64,000 nucleotides of DNA from Marinobacterium ramblicola (GCF_019084545.1 NZ_JAHREP010000022.1:24721-88720), one strand, 5' to 3'. Numbered from the stretch's first letter, positions 44,909 to 53,829 are shown. The notes: generated by a model from the letters alone, not told the origin. Numbers and translations: made by a program.

Positions 44909-45826
44909 ATGAGTACGCAAACGGATCTCTATCCGTCGCGAGATATTGAAAAACCACTGCTGATCGAGCGTCAGGATCCGGTGCTCTACAACAAGTCTGG
45001 CCTGGGTCCGATCAGCGATACGCTGCTGCGCCAGTATGAGCGCGACGGTTACCTGTTACTGCCGGAGGTGTTCAGCCGATCCGAGGTGAACGGGTTTCTG
45101 GCCGAGCTGGAACGGATGCAACAGGATCAGGCGCTGTTGGCCAGCGAAGCGGCGATTACTGAGCCGGCCAGCAACGCATTGCGCTCGGTATTTCAGATCC
45201 ACCGGAATAACACACTGTTCAGCCAGGTTGCCGCCGATCGACGCATCGCCGATATCGCCCGTTTTATTCTCGATGATGAGGTCTATATCCACCAGTCACG
45301 GCTAAACTTCAAACCCGGCTTCACCGGCAAGGAGTTCTACTGGCACTCCGATTTCGAGACCTGGCACGCTGAAGATGGTATGCCGCGCATGCGAGCCCTG
45401 AGCGCCTCTATCCTGCTGACCGACAACTCCGAGTTCAACGGTGCGCTGATGGTGATGCCCGGCTCACAACGCGAGTTTATCGGCTGTGTCGGTAAAACCC
45501 CGGAAGACTACTACCGTGACTCGCTGAAGGCGCAAACCATCGGCACACCGGATAGCGAAACGCTGACCCGTTTCCAGCACCGCTATGGCCTGCGCTCAAC
45601 GGCGGCCAAAGCCGGATCGGTATTGCTGTTCGACTGCAACCTGATGCACGGATCCAACTCCAACATCAGCGCCAGCCCGCGCAGCAACCTGTTCTTCGTC
45701 TACAACGCCGTCAGCAACCGGGTCGTGGCACCGTTCAACGGCAATAAACCGCGTCCGGAGTTTCTGGCCACGCGGGAGACTTTCGCACCGTTGCTCTCGC
45801 CGGAACCGCATAAAAAGGCGGGGTAA
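44909..45826 (+). CDS. ectD: Ectoine hydroxylase
   Basis: 305-residue Fe(II)/2-oxoglutarate dioxygenase converting ectoine to 5-hydroxyectoine. The EctD signature is intact: RDGYLLLPEVFS, FQIHRNNTLFSQ, then FYWHSDFETWHAEDGMPRMRA with the iron ligands His and Asp near residues 148-150, and the distal His in CNLMHGSNSNISASPRSNLFFVYNAV near 247. The Shine-Dalgarno (AAGGAGGAG) is strong. ectABC and ask are not adjacent, so ectoine must be made from another locus or imported. With the glucosylglycerate module it points to life at elevated salinity. Confidence 0.93.
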   Translation: MSTQTDLYPSRDIEKPLLIERQDPVLYNKSGLGPISDTLLRQYERDGYLLLPEVFSRSEVNGFLAELERMQQDQALLASEAAITEPASNALRSVFQIHRNNTLFSQVAADRRIADIARFILDDEVYIHQSRLNFKPGFTGKEFYWHSDFETWHAEDGMPRMRALSASILLTDNSEFNGALMVMPGSQREFIGCVGKTPEDYYRDSLKAQTIGTPDSETLTRFQHRYGLRSTAAKAGSVLLFDCNLMHGSNSNISASPRSNLFFVYNAVSNRVVAPFNGNKPRPEFLATRETFAPLLSPEPHKKAG

Positions 45827-45831
45827 GACCG

Positions 45832-45902
45832 GCGGGATACCGTACATCCTGTCATACCCCGCTCCAGCGCATCCATGCGCCCGCGGGGTACCGTACATCC
45901 TG
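45832..45902. repeat. Intergenic repeat pair, GTACCGTACATCCTG family, copy A
   Basis: Two units of a roughly 50-bp element with core GCGGGGTACCGTACATCCTG at 45832-45851 (one mismatch) and 45883-45902, 51 bp apart. The same arrangement recurs at 50646-50715. Each block is followed by a terminator-like hairpin. Confidence 0.85.
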
Positions 45903-45915
45903 TACATAACGGAAA

Positions 45916-45935
45916 AGGGGACCCGAAGGTCCCCT
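45916..45935. terminator. Hairpin terminator between ectD and mmsA (convergent)
   Basis: 8-bp stem AGGGGACC / GGTCCCCT with loop CGAA, right after repeat copy A. No long T run on the plus strand; on the minus strand it precedes CTTTTCC. Confidence 0.65.
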
Positions 45936-46013
45936 GTCCAGAAGTTACGAAGGACCGCTGACGCGATCTTGTTCGCAGTTGCAGTATACCGCCTTTTCAA
46001 CAGCCGATCAGTA

Positions 46014-46073
46014 GAGCCCTCAGCTCGGAAGAGGAGCCCTCAGCTCGAAAAAGGAGCCCTCAGCTCGGGAAGG
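46014..46073. repeat. Three 20-bp tandem repeats across the mmsA stop codon
   Basis: Units at 46014-46033, 46034-46053 and 46054-46073, each starting GAGCCCTCAGCTCG. The unit contains the mmsA stop codon, so the end of the gene has been triplicated. Only the copy next to the gene is used. Confidence 0.8.
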
Positions 46074-47553
46074 AGTAGGTCACCCCCTCCCGCACGCCGC
46101 TGGAAGGCCAGCGCTGGGTGATCGTCTTACGGCGGGTGTAGAAACGGATCGCATCCGGACCGTAGGCACTCAGGTCGCCGAACAGGGAGCGCTTCCAGCC
46201 ACCGAAGCTGTGGTAGGAGACCGGTACCGGCAGCGGCACGTTAACACCCACCATGCCAACCAGGATCTGATCGCAGAAATAGCGTGCCGCCTCACCGTCG
46301 CGGGTGAAGATACAGGTACCGTTGCCATATTCATGACGATTGATCATGTCGATCGCCTGCTGCAGGCTATCGACGCGCACCACCACCAGCACCGGGCCGA
46401 AGATCTCGTCGGTGTAGATGGTCATGTTTTCGGTCACGCGATCAAACAGCGTGGCGCCGACGAAGAAGCCGTTTTCGTGCCCCGGCACGACAATGTCGCG
46501 TCCGTCCACCACCAGCTCCGCGCCCTGCTCGACGCCCGCATCTATGTAACCCTTGACCCGGTCACGTGCCTGAGCAGTGATCAGCGGCCCCATTTCGTTG
46601 CTGTTATCAAGACCGGAACCCACTTTCAGACCCGCGATCTTGTCCTTCAGTGAGGCCACCAGTTTGTCGGCGATCTCATCACCCACGGTTACCGCCACGG
46701 AGATCGCCATGCAGCGCTCGCCACAGGAACCGTAGGCTGCGCCCATCAGTGCGTTGACGGCGTTGTCCAGATCCGCATCCGGCATCAGCACCGAGTGGTT
46801 CTTGGCGCCGCCGAGCGCCTGGCAGCGTTTGCCGTTGGCCGCGGCCTGTTCGGAGATGTAGTGTGCAATCGGGGTGGAACCGACGAAGCTGACCGCCTGA
46901 ACAGTCTGAGACTGCAGCAGTGTATCAACCGCTTCCTTGTCGCCATTGACCACGTTCAACACACCCGCCGGCAAGCCGGCTTCCATCGCCAGTTGCGCGA
47001 TCATCAGCGCACTGGAGGGGTCGCGCTCGGAGGGCTTGAGCACGAAGGTGTTGCCGCACATGATCGCCGCCGGCCACATCCACAGCGGCACCATGGCCGG
47101 GAAGTTGAACGGGGTGATACCGGCAACCACGCCCAGCGGCTGGAACTCGCTCCAGCTGTCGATCGCCGGACCGACATTCTTGCTGTGTTCACCCTTGAGC
47201 AGTTGCGGGATACCGCAGGCAAACTCCACGTTTTCGATACCACGCTGCAGCTCGCCGGCGGCATCGTGCAGCACCTTGCCGTGTTCGCGGCTGATCGCCT
47301 GGCAGATCTCGTCGGCTTTCTGCTCCAGCAGCATCTTGAAGCGGAACATCACCTGGGCACGCTTGGCCGGGGGGGTGTTGCGCCATGCCGGGTAGGCCGC
47401 CTGGGCGTTGGCGATCGCCTGCTCGACGGTGGCCACGCTGGCCAGCTCCACCTCGCCACAGACTTCGCCGGTGGAGGGGTTGTAGATCGGCTGGGTACGG
47501 CCCTGGGTCAGGACGTTTTCGCCCCCGATAAAGTGTCCAACTGTCTGAGTCAC
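46060..47553 (-). CDS. mmsA: CoA-acylating methylmalonate-semialdehyde dehydrogenase
   Basis: 497-residue aldehyde dehydrogenase that oxidises malonate or methylmalonate semialdehyde with CoA and NAD to acetyl-CoA or propionyl-CoA plus CO2. Landmarks are VGHFIGGE at the start, PLGVVAGITPFNFPAMVPLWMWPAAI near residues 140-165, the FVGSTPIAHYI cofactor loop and the catalytic Cys in YGSCGERCMAIS near 280. The end is SFGGWKRSLFGDLSAYGPDAIRFYTRRKT. GTG at 47553 is preferred for AGGAG 8 bases upstream and family length; ATG at 47571 is the alternative. It follows the transaminase gene by about 50 bases in one operon. Confidence 0.93.
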   Translation of the reverse strand: MTQTVGHFIGGENVLTQGRTQPIYNPSTGEVCGEVELASVATVEQAIANAQAAYPAWRNTPPAKRAQVMFRFKMLLEQKADEICQAISREHGKVLHDAAGELQRGIENVEFACGIPQLLKGEHSKNVGPAIDSWSEFQPLGVVAGITPFNFPAMVPLWMWPAAIMCGNTFVLKPSERDPSSALMIAQLAMEAGLPAGVLNVVNGDKEAVDTLLQSQTVQAVSFVGSTPIAHYISEQAAANGKRCQALGGAKNHSVLMPDADLDNAVNALMGAAYGSCGERCMAISVAVTVGDEIADKLVASLKDKIAGLKVGSGLDNSNEMGPLITAQARDRVKGYIDAGVEQGAELVVDGRDIVVPGHENGFFVGATLFDRVTENMTIYTDEIFGPVLVVVRVDSLQQAIDMINRHEYGNGTCIFTRDGEAARYFCDQILVGMVGVNVPLPVPVSYHSFGGWKRSLFGDLSAYGPDAIRFYTRRKTITQRWPSSGVREGVTYSFPS

Positions 47554-47605
47554 AGCGGTGTCTCCTGTCATTCTTTTACTCTAATTCAACTCTAAGCCGA
47601 CCCGA

Positions 47606-48952
47606 TCAGTCGGCGCTGTTCAGCGCATCACCGAGGATGTTGATGATCTGGTCGATCTGCTCCGGCTCGATGATGAACGGCAAGCCCAGCTGCAGGGTGT
47701 CACCGCCGTAACGGACATACAGCCCCTTGCTCCAGCACGCCATCGCAATCTCCCAGGGCCGGCGGGCCGGTTCACCCGGCTTGCTGGCGATGGTCAGGCC
47801 AGCGGCGAAGCCGTAGTTGCGGATATCGGTGACATGCTTGCAGCCCTTCAGGCTGTGCACCTTCTCCTCGAAGATCGGTGACATCTCGGCAACCCGCGGT
47901 ATCAGCTGATCCCGTTCCAGCAGCTCCAGCGCTGCCAGAGCCGCCGCGCAAGCCACCGGGTGACCGGAGTAGGTGTAACCGTGCGGCAGCTCCACGTTGT
48001 AGTGGGCACCGCCCGCTTCCATGAAGGTGTCATGGATCTCGTCCTTGACGATCACCGCCCCCATCGGGATGGCACCGTTGGTGATCTGCTTGGCCACGTT
48101 GATCATGTCCGGCACCACACCGAAGGCGTCGGCACCGAACATGGCACCGGCGCGGCCGAAGCCGGTGATCACCTCGTCGAAAATCAGCAGGATACGGTGC
48201 TTGTCACAGATCTCGCGCAGGCGCTTCAGATAGCCCACCGGCGGGATGATGACACCGGCCGAGCCGGAGAACGGCTCGACGATGACCGCGGCGATATTGG
48301 AGGCGTCATGCAGCGCCACCAGATCCTCGAGTTCATTGGCCAGATCGGCGCCCTGCTCCGGCATCCCCTTGGTGAACGCCATCTCCGGACGCCAGGTGTG
48401 GTTCAGGTGATCCGACTCCATCGCCTGGCCCCAGAGCTTGCGGTTGCCGCCGATGCCGCCGAAGCTGATGCCGCCCCAGCTGGCACCGTGATAGCCCTTG
48501 GCGCGGCCGATGATACGGGTTTTGGTCGCCTCCCCCTTCTGCCGCCAGTAGGCACGGGCGATCTTGGTCGAGGTGTCGGCGGACTCGGAACCGGAGTTGG
48601 TGAAGAACACCTTGTTCATCCCCTCCGGGGCCAGCGAGGCAACCTTCTCCGCCAGTTGAAACGCCAGCGGGTGGCCGTACTGGAACGCCGGGGCGTAATC
48701 CAGCGTCCGTAGCTGTTTCGCTACCGCTTCGGCGATCTCCGGGCGGTTATGTCCGGCACCGCAGGTCCACAGACCCGACAGGCCGTCGAGGATCCTGCGC
48801 CCCTCGGCATCGATCAGGTAGGCGCCCTCAGCGCTGGTGATAATGCGGGGGTTGGCCTTGAACTCGCGGTTGGAGGTGTAAGGCATCCAGTAGGCATCGA
48901 GCTGAGCCTGGGTCAGCCCGGCGGATTCGGCTTGGTTCATCGCAGTACTCAT
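47606..48952 (-). CDS. Class III omega-amino acid:pyruvate (beta-alanine) transaminase
   Basis: 448-residue PLP enzyme. Key stretches are YWMPYTSNREFKANPR at the start, FFTNSGSESADTSTKIARAYW, GRAKGYHGASWGG, the Asp that holds the PLP nitrogen in LLIFDEVITGFGRAGAMFGAD, and the Schiff-base Lys in NVAKQITNGAIPMGAV near 287. It would convert beta-alanine and pyruvate to malonate semialdehyde and alanine; MmsA downstream then makes acetyl-CoA, which fits the two-gene operon. Taurine or other omega-amino acids are possible substrates. It is divergent from the LysR regulator at 49074. Confidence 0.9.
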   Translation of the reverse strand: MSTAMNQAESAGLTQAQLDAYWMPYTSNREFKANPRIITSAEGAYLIDAEGRRILDGLSGLWTCGAGHNRPEIAEAVAKQLRTLDYAPAFQYGHPLAFQLAEKVASLAPEGMNKVFFTNSGSESADTSTKIARAYWRQKGEATKTRIIGRAKGYHGASWGGISFGGIGGNRKLWGQAMESDHLNHTWRPEMAFTKGMPEQGADLANELEDLVALHDASNIAAVIVEPFSGSAGVIIPPVGYLKRLREICDKHRILLIFDEVITGFGRAGAMFGADAFGVVPDMINVAKQITNGAIPMGAVIVKDEIHDTFMEAGGAHYNVELPHGYTYSGHPVACAAALAALELLERDQLIPRVAEMSPIFEEKVHSLKGCKHVTDIRNYGFAAGLTIASKPGEPARRPWEIAMACWSKGLYVRYGGDTLQLGLPFIIEPEQIDQIINILGDALNSAD

Positions 48953-49073
48953 TCAATCAAATGTTGATGTTGTTGAGCTTGGTTGCGATGCACTTTAGGC
49001 CAGGCACTATGTTTGATAAATTACAATTAATCGAAACTTACTTGCATTTTTATGAAACTAAAACGGGGGCCAT

Positions 49074-49997
49074 ATGCGCGCACTGCTGGGTAATCTGTCC
49101 GACGCCGATATCCGTCTGCTGCGGGTGTTCATGGCGGTGGTCGAAGCCGGCGGACTGAGCGCCGCCGAGCTGGAGTTGAACATTGGCCGCTCCACCATCA
49201 GCCGCCACCTGAAGGATCTGGAGATCCGCCTTGGGCTGACCCTGTGCCGACGCGGTCGGGGCGGCTTCTCGATGACCCAGGAGGGGGTACAGATCTATGA
49301 ATACGCCCAGCGCCTGATCACCTCCATTGAGGACTTCCGTCACCAGGTCAATGATATGCACCGCACGCTGCAGGGCCAGCTGTCGATCGCCATGTTCGAT
49401 AAAACCGTCAGCAACCCGGAGTGCCATGTACCCGATGCGATCGCCACCTTTACCGCCAGTGCACCGGAGGTGCAGATCGATATCCACGTGGTGCCGGTCA
49501 ACCAGATTGAAAAAGGGGTACTGGATGGACGCTACCATGTGGGTATCATTCCGACCCACCGCCCCTCCTCCAGCCTCAAATATATTCCGCTGTTTGGCGA
49601 AAACATGCACCTTTACTGCGGCAAGGGGCACCCCCTGTTCGACCATGCAGCGACCGCCACCAGCGACGAGATACGCGCTCAGCGCTACGCCGGGTTGAGC
49701 TTCCACAGCCCAAACATGGAGACCGGACGCAAGCACGGCCTGGAGAAAAGTGCGGTCGCCAACGACCAGGAGGGGATCGCCACACTGATCCGATCAGGGG
49801 CCTATATCGGCTATTTGCCCGATCATTATGCCGCCCCGTTCGTGGCCTTGGGCGACATGCGCCAGATCGAGCAGAGCCGGTTCGACTATTATTGCGAGTT
49901 CGCCGCACTGTACCGCAAGTCGCCCTCGCCGACCCGATTGGTGCGCCGCTTCCTCGACGCCCTGCAAAAGAGTCACGGCAGAGAAGATATCGACTGA
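49074..49997 (+). CDS. LysR-family regulator of the transaminase-mmsA operon
   Basis: 307-residue regulator with an N-terminal winged helix (LSDADIRLLRVFMAVVEAGGLSAAELELNIGRSTISRHLKDLEIRLGLTL, about 8-57) and a periplasmic-binding-like effector domain (about 95-300). It is divergent from the class III transaminase with about 120 bp between, which contains AT-rich DNA with TTATGAAAC and similar sequences; LysR activators commonly work from such sites on the divergent operon. The effector is presumably an omega-amino acid or its product, by position only. Confidence 0.88.
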   Translation: MRALLGNLSDADIRLLRVFMAVVEAGGLSAAELELNIGRSTISRHLKDLEIRLGLTLCRRGRGGFSMTQEGVQIYEYAQRLITSIEDFRHQVNDMHRTLQGQLSIAMFDKTVSNPECHVPDAIATFTASAPEVQIDIHVVPVNQIEKGVLDGRYHVGIIPTHRPSSSLKYIPLFGENMHLYCGKGHPLFDHAATATSDEIRAQRYAGLSFHSPNMETGRKHGLEKSAVANDQEGIATLIRSGAYIGYLPDHYAAPFVALGDMRQIEQSRFDYYCEFAALYRKSPSPTRLVRRFLDALQKSHGREDID

Positions 49998-50075
49998 CTA
50001 CAAGCGACAGGTTGTAACGGATACCCGGGCCAGTACCGCTACAACCAAGACAAAAGGAGAGGCTTTGTCTTGAGG

Positions 50076-50525
50076 CTAGGAAGAGAAGCGTGAGAGGATC
50101 TCGAGCAGCAACTCTTTTTCACCAGGCTGCAAACGCTCACACAACTTATCCTCATGTGCCGCTACGCGATCCACCAGCTTCTGGTAGAACTGCTGGCCAT
50201 GCTCGGTTAGATAGAGCGCATAGGAGCGCCGATCCTTTTTCGAGGGCCGGCGCTCGATCAGATCCAGCTTCTCCAAACGGTCGACCGCCGCCACCATGGC
50301 GGAACGATCGTTGCCCAGCGCCTGGGCAACCGCGGTTTGCGTGAGACCCGGATTCTCCTTGGCGATCACCAGCACACCGAACAGGCCCGGACTGACGCCC
50401 AGGTCGGAGCAGGCGGTCGAGAAGTTGTTGAAAAATGTGAGCTGTGCACGCCTTAGACGGTAACCAAGCATCTCGCCAAGAACGCCGAAACTGATTTCGT
50501 CCGCTGGTCCTGTAGAACCGTCCAT
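50076..50525 (-). CDS. MarR-family regulator 1 of the aromatic-acid module
   Basis: 149-residue MarR repressor. Core stretches are LGYRLRRAQLTFFNNFSTACSDLGVSPGLFGVLVI, NPGLTQTAVAQALGNDRSAMVAAVDRLEKLDLIERRPSKKDRRSYALYLTEHG (winged helix, about 60-108) and a C-terminal dimer helix. ATG at 50525 has GGAGG 5 bases upstream. It is closely related to the regulator at 53830-54333, and the two bracket the TRAP genes. MarR proteins of aromatic-CoA pathways (BadR, CouR) release DNA on binding the acyl-CoA. Its own promoter contains the CTAAACAATTA motif shared with the CoA-transferase promoter. Confidence 0.9.
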   Translation of the reverse strand: MDGSTGPADEISFGVLGEMLGYRLRRAQLTFFNNFSTACSDLGVSPGLFGVLVIAKENPGLTQTAVAQALGNDRSAMVAAVDRLEKLDLIERRPSKKDRRSYALYLTEHGQQFYQKLVDRVAAHEDKLCERLQPGEKELLLEILSRFSS

Positions 50526-50571
50526 CAAACCTCCACCGCCAGAAAAGGCAAAAAAACACTATATTTAAAAA

Positions 50572-50594
50572 CTAAACAATTAGAATTTTAAACA
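50572..50594. promoter_or_regulatory. Candidate MarR operator upstream of marR1
   Basis: CTAAACAATTA at 50572-50582 followed 8 bases later by AAAC. The same 11 bases occur at 54497-54507 before the CoA-transferase gene. Confidence 0.4.
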
Positions 50595-50645
50595 TATAAT
50601 TTTTTCATACAACCCTATTTGTTTACTGCAAGCCTCCCTGCGCCC

Positions 50646-50715
50646 GCGGGGTACCGTACATCCTGCCATCCCCGCTCCTGCGCATCCCTGCGCCCGCGGG
50701 GTACCGTACATCCTG
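50646..50715. repeat. Intergenic repeat pair, GTACCGTACATCCTG family, copy B
   Basis: Two identical 20-bp cores GCGGGGTACCGTACATCCTG at 50646-50665 and 50696-50715, exactly 50 bp apart, matching copy A near ectD. Confidence 0.85.
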
Positions 50716-50727
50716 TACATAAAAATA

Positions 50728-50747
50728 GGGGAGCACGAAGGCTCCCC
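50728..50747 (-). terminator. Hairpin terminator of the TRAP operon
   Basis: 7-bp stem GGGGAGC / GCTCCCC with loop ACGAAG, next to repeat copy B; on the minus strand it is followed by TATTTTTATG, a good T run. Confidence 0.8.
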
Positions 50748-50792
50748 AAAGGCGACACAAGGCTTGTTGCAAAGGTTTGACCCGAGACTGGC

Positions 50793-52112
50793 TTATCCCA
50801 GCAGGTGTACCAGCGCCAGTGTTATCGACGGGAAGGCCACCAGTAGCCCGACACGGACGATATCCGACATCAGGAAGGGCACCACCCCGCGGAAGCACTC
50901 GCCCAGGGTCAGTGAGTTGTCGAACGACTTGATGATAAAGACGTTCATCCCCACCGGCGGCGTGATCAAACCGACCTCAACCACGACCAGGGCCAAAATT
51001 CCGAACCAGATACCCACATCGTCCGCCGGGAAACCGAAATCCATGGCGATGATCATCGGGAAGTAGATAGGAATGGTCAGCAGGATCATCGCCAGGCTAT
51101 CCAGGAAGCAGCCCATCACCAGGTAGGTGAGCAACATCAGGATCAGCACGGTGTAGGGCGACCAGCCGGAGTTCTCGATAAACTCGACACCCGCCGCCGG
51201 CAGCTGTGACAGCGCAATAAACACACTGAACAGGTCGGCACCGAACACGATGAAGAAGATCATCGCGCTGGAGATCGCGGTACGGATCATCGCCTCGCGG
51301 AAATCGGCTAACTTCATGCGACCATGGGTAAACGCCAGTATTGCGGTCAGCACCACACCGACAGCAGCCGCTTCATTCGGGGTGAAGAAGCCGAGGTAGA
51401 TACCACCAAGCACGATCAAGAAGATCAGCGTGATATGCCAGACATCCTTGGTGGAGCGGATCTTCGCGCTCCAGCTGGTTTTCTCACCGCACGGTCCCGC
51501 CTTGGGGAACAGCCTGACGTAGATCGCGATGGCCAGCATGTAGCCAAACGCGGCCAGAAAGCCCGGCACAAAAGCGGCGATGAACATCTTGGCGATATTC
51601 TGCTCGGTCAACACCGCAAAGATGATCAACACCATCGACGGCGGAATCAGAATACCCAGCGTGCCACCGGCCGCCAGCGACCCGGCCGAGAGTCCGCCGG
51701 CGTAGTTCAGCCGTTTCATCTCCGGCAGGGCCACCTTGCCCATGGTCGAGGCGGTTGCCAGGGAGGAGCCACAGATCGCGCCGAACGCTGCGCATCCGGC
51801 CACGGCGGCCATCGCCAGGCCACCTTTCATCTGGCCGATCCAGGTGTTGCAGGTGCGGAACAGCTCGGCGGTGATCCCCGCCCGCGTCGCCAGTTCGCCC
51901 ATCAGGATAAACAGCGGCACGACGGACAGATCATAGGTGGAAAATTTGTCGACCGGTGCGGTGCCAAGATACTCCAGCAGCGACGGCATACCGGCAAGCA
52001 GGGTGTAGCCCAGCGCACCGCAGCCAAGCATCGACAGCGCGATCGGGATGCGAATCCCCATCAGCACCAGCAGCAGTGCCATCATAGCGAAAGCCAGTTG
52101 AACATCACTCAT
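50793..52112 (-). CDS. dctM: TRAP transporter large permease (DctM)
   Basis: 439-residue inner-membrane protein with about twelve helices, the main transport subunit of a TRAP system driven by a sodium gradient. Typical segments are RIPIALSMLGCGALGYTLL near the start, FILMGELATRAGITAELF, KMFIAAFVPGFLAAFGYML, FLIVLGGIYLGFFTPNEAAAVG and NVFIIKSFDNSLTLGECFRGV. Its ATG overlaps the dctQ stop by 4 bases. It is the last gene of the TRAP operon, before the hairpin at 50728. The aromatic-acid enzymes nearby suggest an aryl or cinnamate-type substrate. Confidence 0.92.
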   Translation of the reverse strand: MSDVQLAFAMMALLLVLMGIRIPIALSMLGCGALGYTLLAGMPSLLEYLGTAPVDKFSTYDLSVVPLFILMGELATRAGITAELFRTCNTWIGQMKGGLAMAAVAGCAAFGAICGSSLATASTMGKVALPEMKRLNYAGGLSAGSLAAGGTLGILIPPSMVLIIFAVLTEQNIAKMFIAAFVPGFLAAFGYMLAIAIYVRLFPKAGPCGEKTSWSAKIRSTKDVWHITLIFLIVLGGIYLGFFTPNEAAAVGVVLTAILAFTHGRMKLADFREAMIRTAISSAMIFFIVFGADLFSVFIALSQLPAAGVEFIENSGWSPYTVLILMLLTYLVMGCFLDSLAMILLTIPIYFPMIIAMDFGFPADDVGIWFGILALVVVEVGLITPPVGMNVFIIKSFDNSLTLGECFRGVVPFLMSDIVRVGLLVAFPSITLALVHLLG

Positions 52113-52621
52113 CGCACCAGCCTCCGGAACAGATAGATATACAAGTTATTCAGACTGCACAGACCCATCACGACCAGTGACAGAATGCCCACGGCGTATA
52201 CCCACCACAGCGGCAGCTCAAGGATCATCGACTGCTCCATGTAATCGTATGCCTCCAGGCCGCTGAGGCTCATCCGCCACACCAGTACAACCGCCACCAG
52301 GGTAAACAGCAGGTCACTTATCGCTTCCAGGCGCCTGATCGTGACCAATCGGCAATGGGCCGTGAACAGATCGACCACCACATGCCCCTGCTTCACGTAA
52401 CACTCGGGTAGGAACAGAAAAACAGCTATACCCAACCCGGCTTCAACGAGTTCGTAATCACCCTCCACAGAGACGCCGATAGTGCTTCGACCGATGATGC
52501 TGACAACGGTCATGAAGGCCAGTGCTAGCATGATGAAACCTCCCGCCAATGCGAACTGGCGGGATAACCATGCCAACCCCCTGCCGACAGCCGTCTGGCA
52601 AGTAGATTGATCCAGGTTCAT
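52109..52621 (-). CDS. dctQ: TRAP transporter small permease (DctQ)
   Basis: 170-residue membrane protein with four hydrophobic helices. It shows the DctQ pattern FALAGGFIMLALAFMTVVSIIGRSTIGVSVEGDYELVE near residues 24-62 and VLVWRMSLSGLEAYDYMEQSMILELPLWWVYAVGILSLVV near the end. It starts 5 bases after dctP and overlaps dctM by 4 bases. DctQ is required for assembly of the DctQM membrane complex. Confidence 0.9.
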   Translation of the reverse strand: MNLDQSTCQTAVGRGLAWLSRQFALAGGFIMLALAFMTVVSIIGRSTIGVSVEGDYELVEAGLGIAVFLFLPECYVKQGHVVVDLFTAHCRLVTIRRLEAISDLLFTLVAVVLVWRMSLSGLEAYDYMEQSMILELPLWWVYAVGILSLVVMGLCSLNNLYIYLFRRLVR

Positions 52622-52626
52622 GGCGC

Positions 52627-53682
52627 TCAGGATTCCCCGTTGAGTTTCGCGTATTTGCTGATCAGCTCATTGGCCTCGTCGTACAGACGCTGACCATCGT
52701 AGCCTTCAGAGGTCATGTCCTGAATCCAGGCATCGGTGATCGGTTGCATCGCCTGCTTCCACGCATCGCGCTCGCTGTCGGGCAGGGTGTAGAAAGTGTT
52801 GCCCTGCTTCACCGCCGCATCGCGACCGATCTTCTCGCCCTCGTCGAACAGCTCTCCGATATGGCCGGCCAATTCGATACCGGAGTTGTCGTCGATCACC
52901 TTCTGCAGGTCCGCCGGCAGCGACTCGTAGGCATCCTTGTTCATGGTGAACAGGAAGGTGTTGACGTACAGACCACGCTCGCCCTTGATCTCGGTGTGGT
53001 ATTTGACCAGCTCGTGGATCTTAAGCGGCGCCACCACCTCGAACGGCAGAACGGCGATATCGAGGACGCCTTTGGAGAGTGCGCTCGGCATCTGCGTCAC
53101 CGGCATGAATACCGGGTTGGCATCGAATACGGAGAACGCATCCGCCATTACCTTGTTCGGCGCGCGCAGTTTGGTGCCATCGATATCCGCAGCGGTCTTG
53201 ATCTGTTTGTCGCGGGAGTTCAGAGAGCCCGGCGAATGGGTGTGTACAGCCAGCAGGTGGACATCTTTCAGCTCATCCGCCATCTCTTTCTCGGCGAACT
53301 CCTGCATCGCCATGCTGGTGGTTTTGGCACTGGCCGGCATGAACGGCAGTTCGAACACGGTGGAGATGGGGAAACGGCCTGGCGTATAGCCGGTAACGGT
53401 CCAGGTGATATCGGCTATGCCCTTGCGCGCCTGATCGAACAGCTGGGGCGGCTTGCCGCCGAGCTGCATGGCGGGATAGACATCGATATGGATGCGGCCG
53501 CCCGAGTCTTGTTCAACCTTCTCGGCCCAGGGGGTCAGGAACTTGGCATGTGCCGTCGACATCGGCGGCAACATATGGTGCAGCTTGAAAGTAAATTCCG
53601 GATCAGCCGCCCAGCTGCCAGTGGAGAGAGTAACCCCTGCGACCGACAGTGACACAGCTGCTACGAGAGTTTTTATACGCAT
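52627..53682 (-). CDS. dctP: TRAP transporter substrate-binding protein (DctP)
   Basis: 351-residue periplasmic protein with signal peptide (KTLVAAVSLSVAGVTLSTGSWAA, cut after SWAA near 26). The DctP fold is evident: FKLHHMLPPMSTAHAKFLTPWAEKVEQDSGGRIHIDVYPAMQLG near the start, then LKGVLDIAVLPF-like stretch (ALSKGVLDIAVLPFEVV). It contains ADIDGTKLRAPNKVMADAF with the conserved Arg that pins the ligand carboxylate. The start at 53682 has AAGGTG upstream. It binds an organic acid, plausibly a phenylpropanoid, as in the couPSTW-type systems of Rhodopseudomonas; this is by context only. Confidence 0.9.
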   Translation of the reverse strand: MRIKTLVAAVSLSVAGVTLSTGSWAADPEFTFKLHHMLPPMSTAHAKFLTPWAEKVEQDSGGRIHIDVYPAMQLGGKPPQLFDQARKGIADITWTVTGYTPGRFPISTVFELPFMPASAKTTSMAMQEFAEKEMADELKDVHLLAVHTHSPGSLNSRDKQIKTAADIDGTKLRAPNKVMADAFSVFDANPVFMPVTQMPSALSKGVLDIAVLPFEVVAPLKIHELVKYHTEIKGERGLYVNTFLFTMNKDAYESLPADLQKVIDDNSGIELAGHIGELFDEGEKIGRDAAVKQGNTFYTLPDSERDAWKQAMQPITDAWIQDMTSEGYDGQRLYDEANELISKYAKLNGES

Positions 53683-53776
53683 ATTCAGCACCTTGTTATT
53701 GTTTTATCGGATAGGTAACGCCTGCAGTCAGTGGCTGTTGGGAGTCCGCCGCTCACTTGCTGGTAATATTTATGGC

Positions 53777-53804
53777 ACATATTGTTTACCAGAACAACAT
53801 ATGT
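53777..53804. promoter_or_regulatory. Inverted repeat in the TRAP / marR2 intergenic region
   Basis: ACATATTGTT and AACAACATATGT face each other across 6 bases (imperfect, 2-base bulge). The left arm contains ATTGTTTA, the reverse of the TAAACAAT in the marR1 and CoA-transferase promoters. It stands about 95 bp upstream of dctP, a fair operator position. Confidence 0.45.
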
Positions 53805-53829
53805 CGCTATCAATTTTTTACTTTTCCCA

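Noticed and set aside
45832..45902. CRISPR array
   Set aside because: Only two units about 50 bp apart, the spacer part is itself repeated in copy B, and there are no cas genes.
53773..53788. Sigma-54 promoter (TGGCAC) before dctP
   Set aside because: A TGGCAC is present but no GC lies at the required 10-base distance, and it faces away from the TRAP operon.
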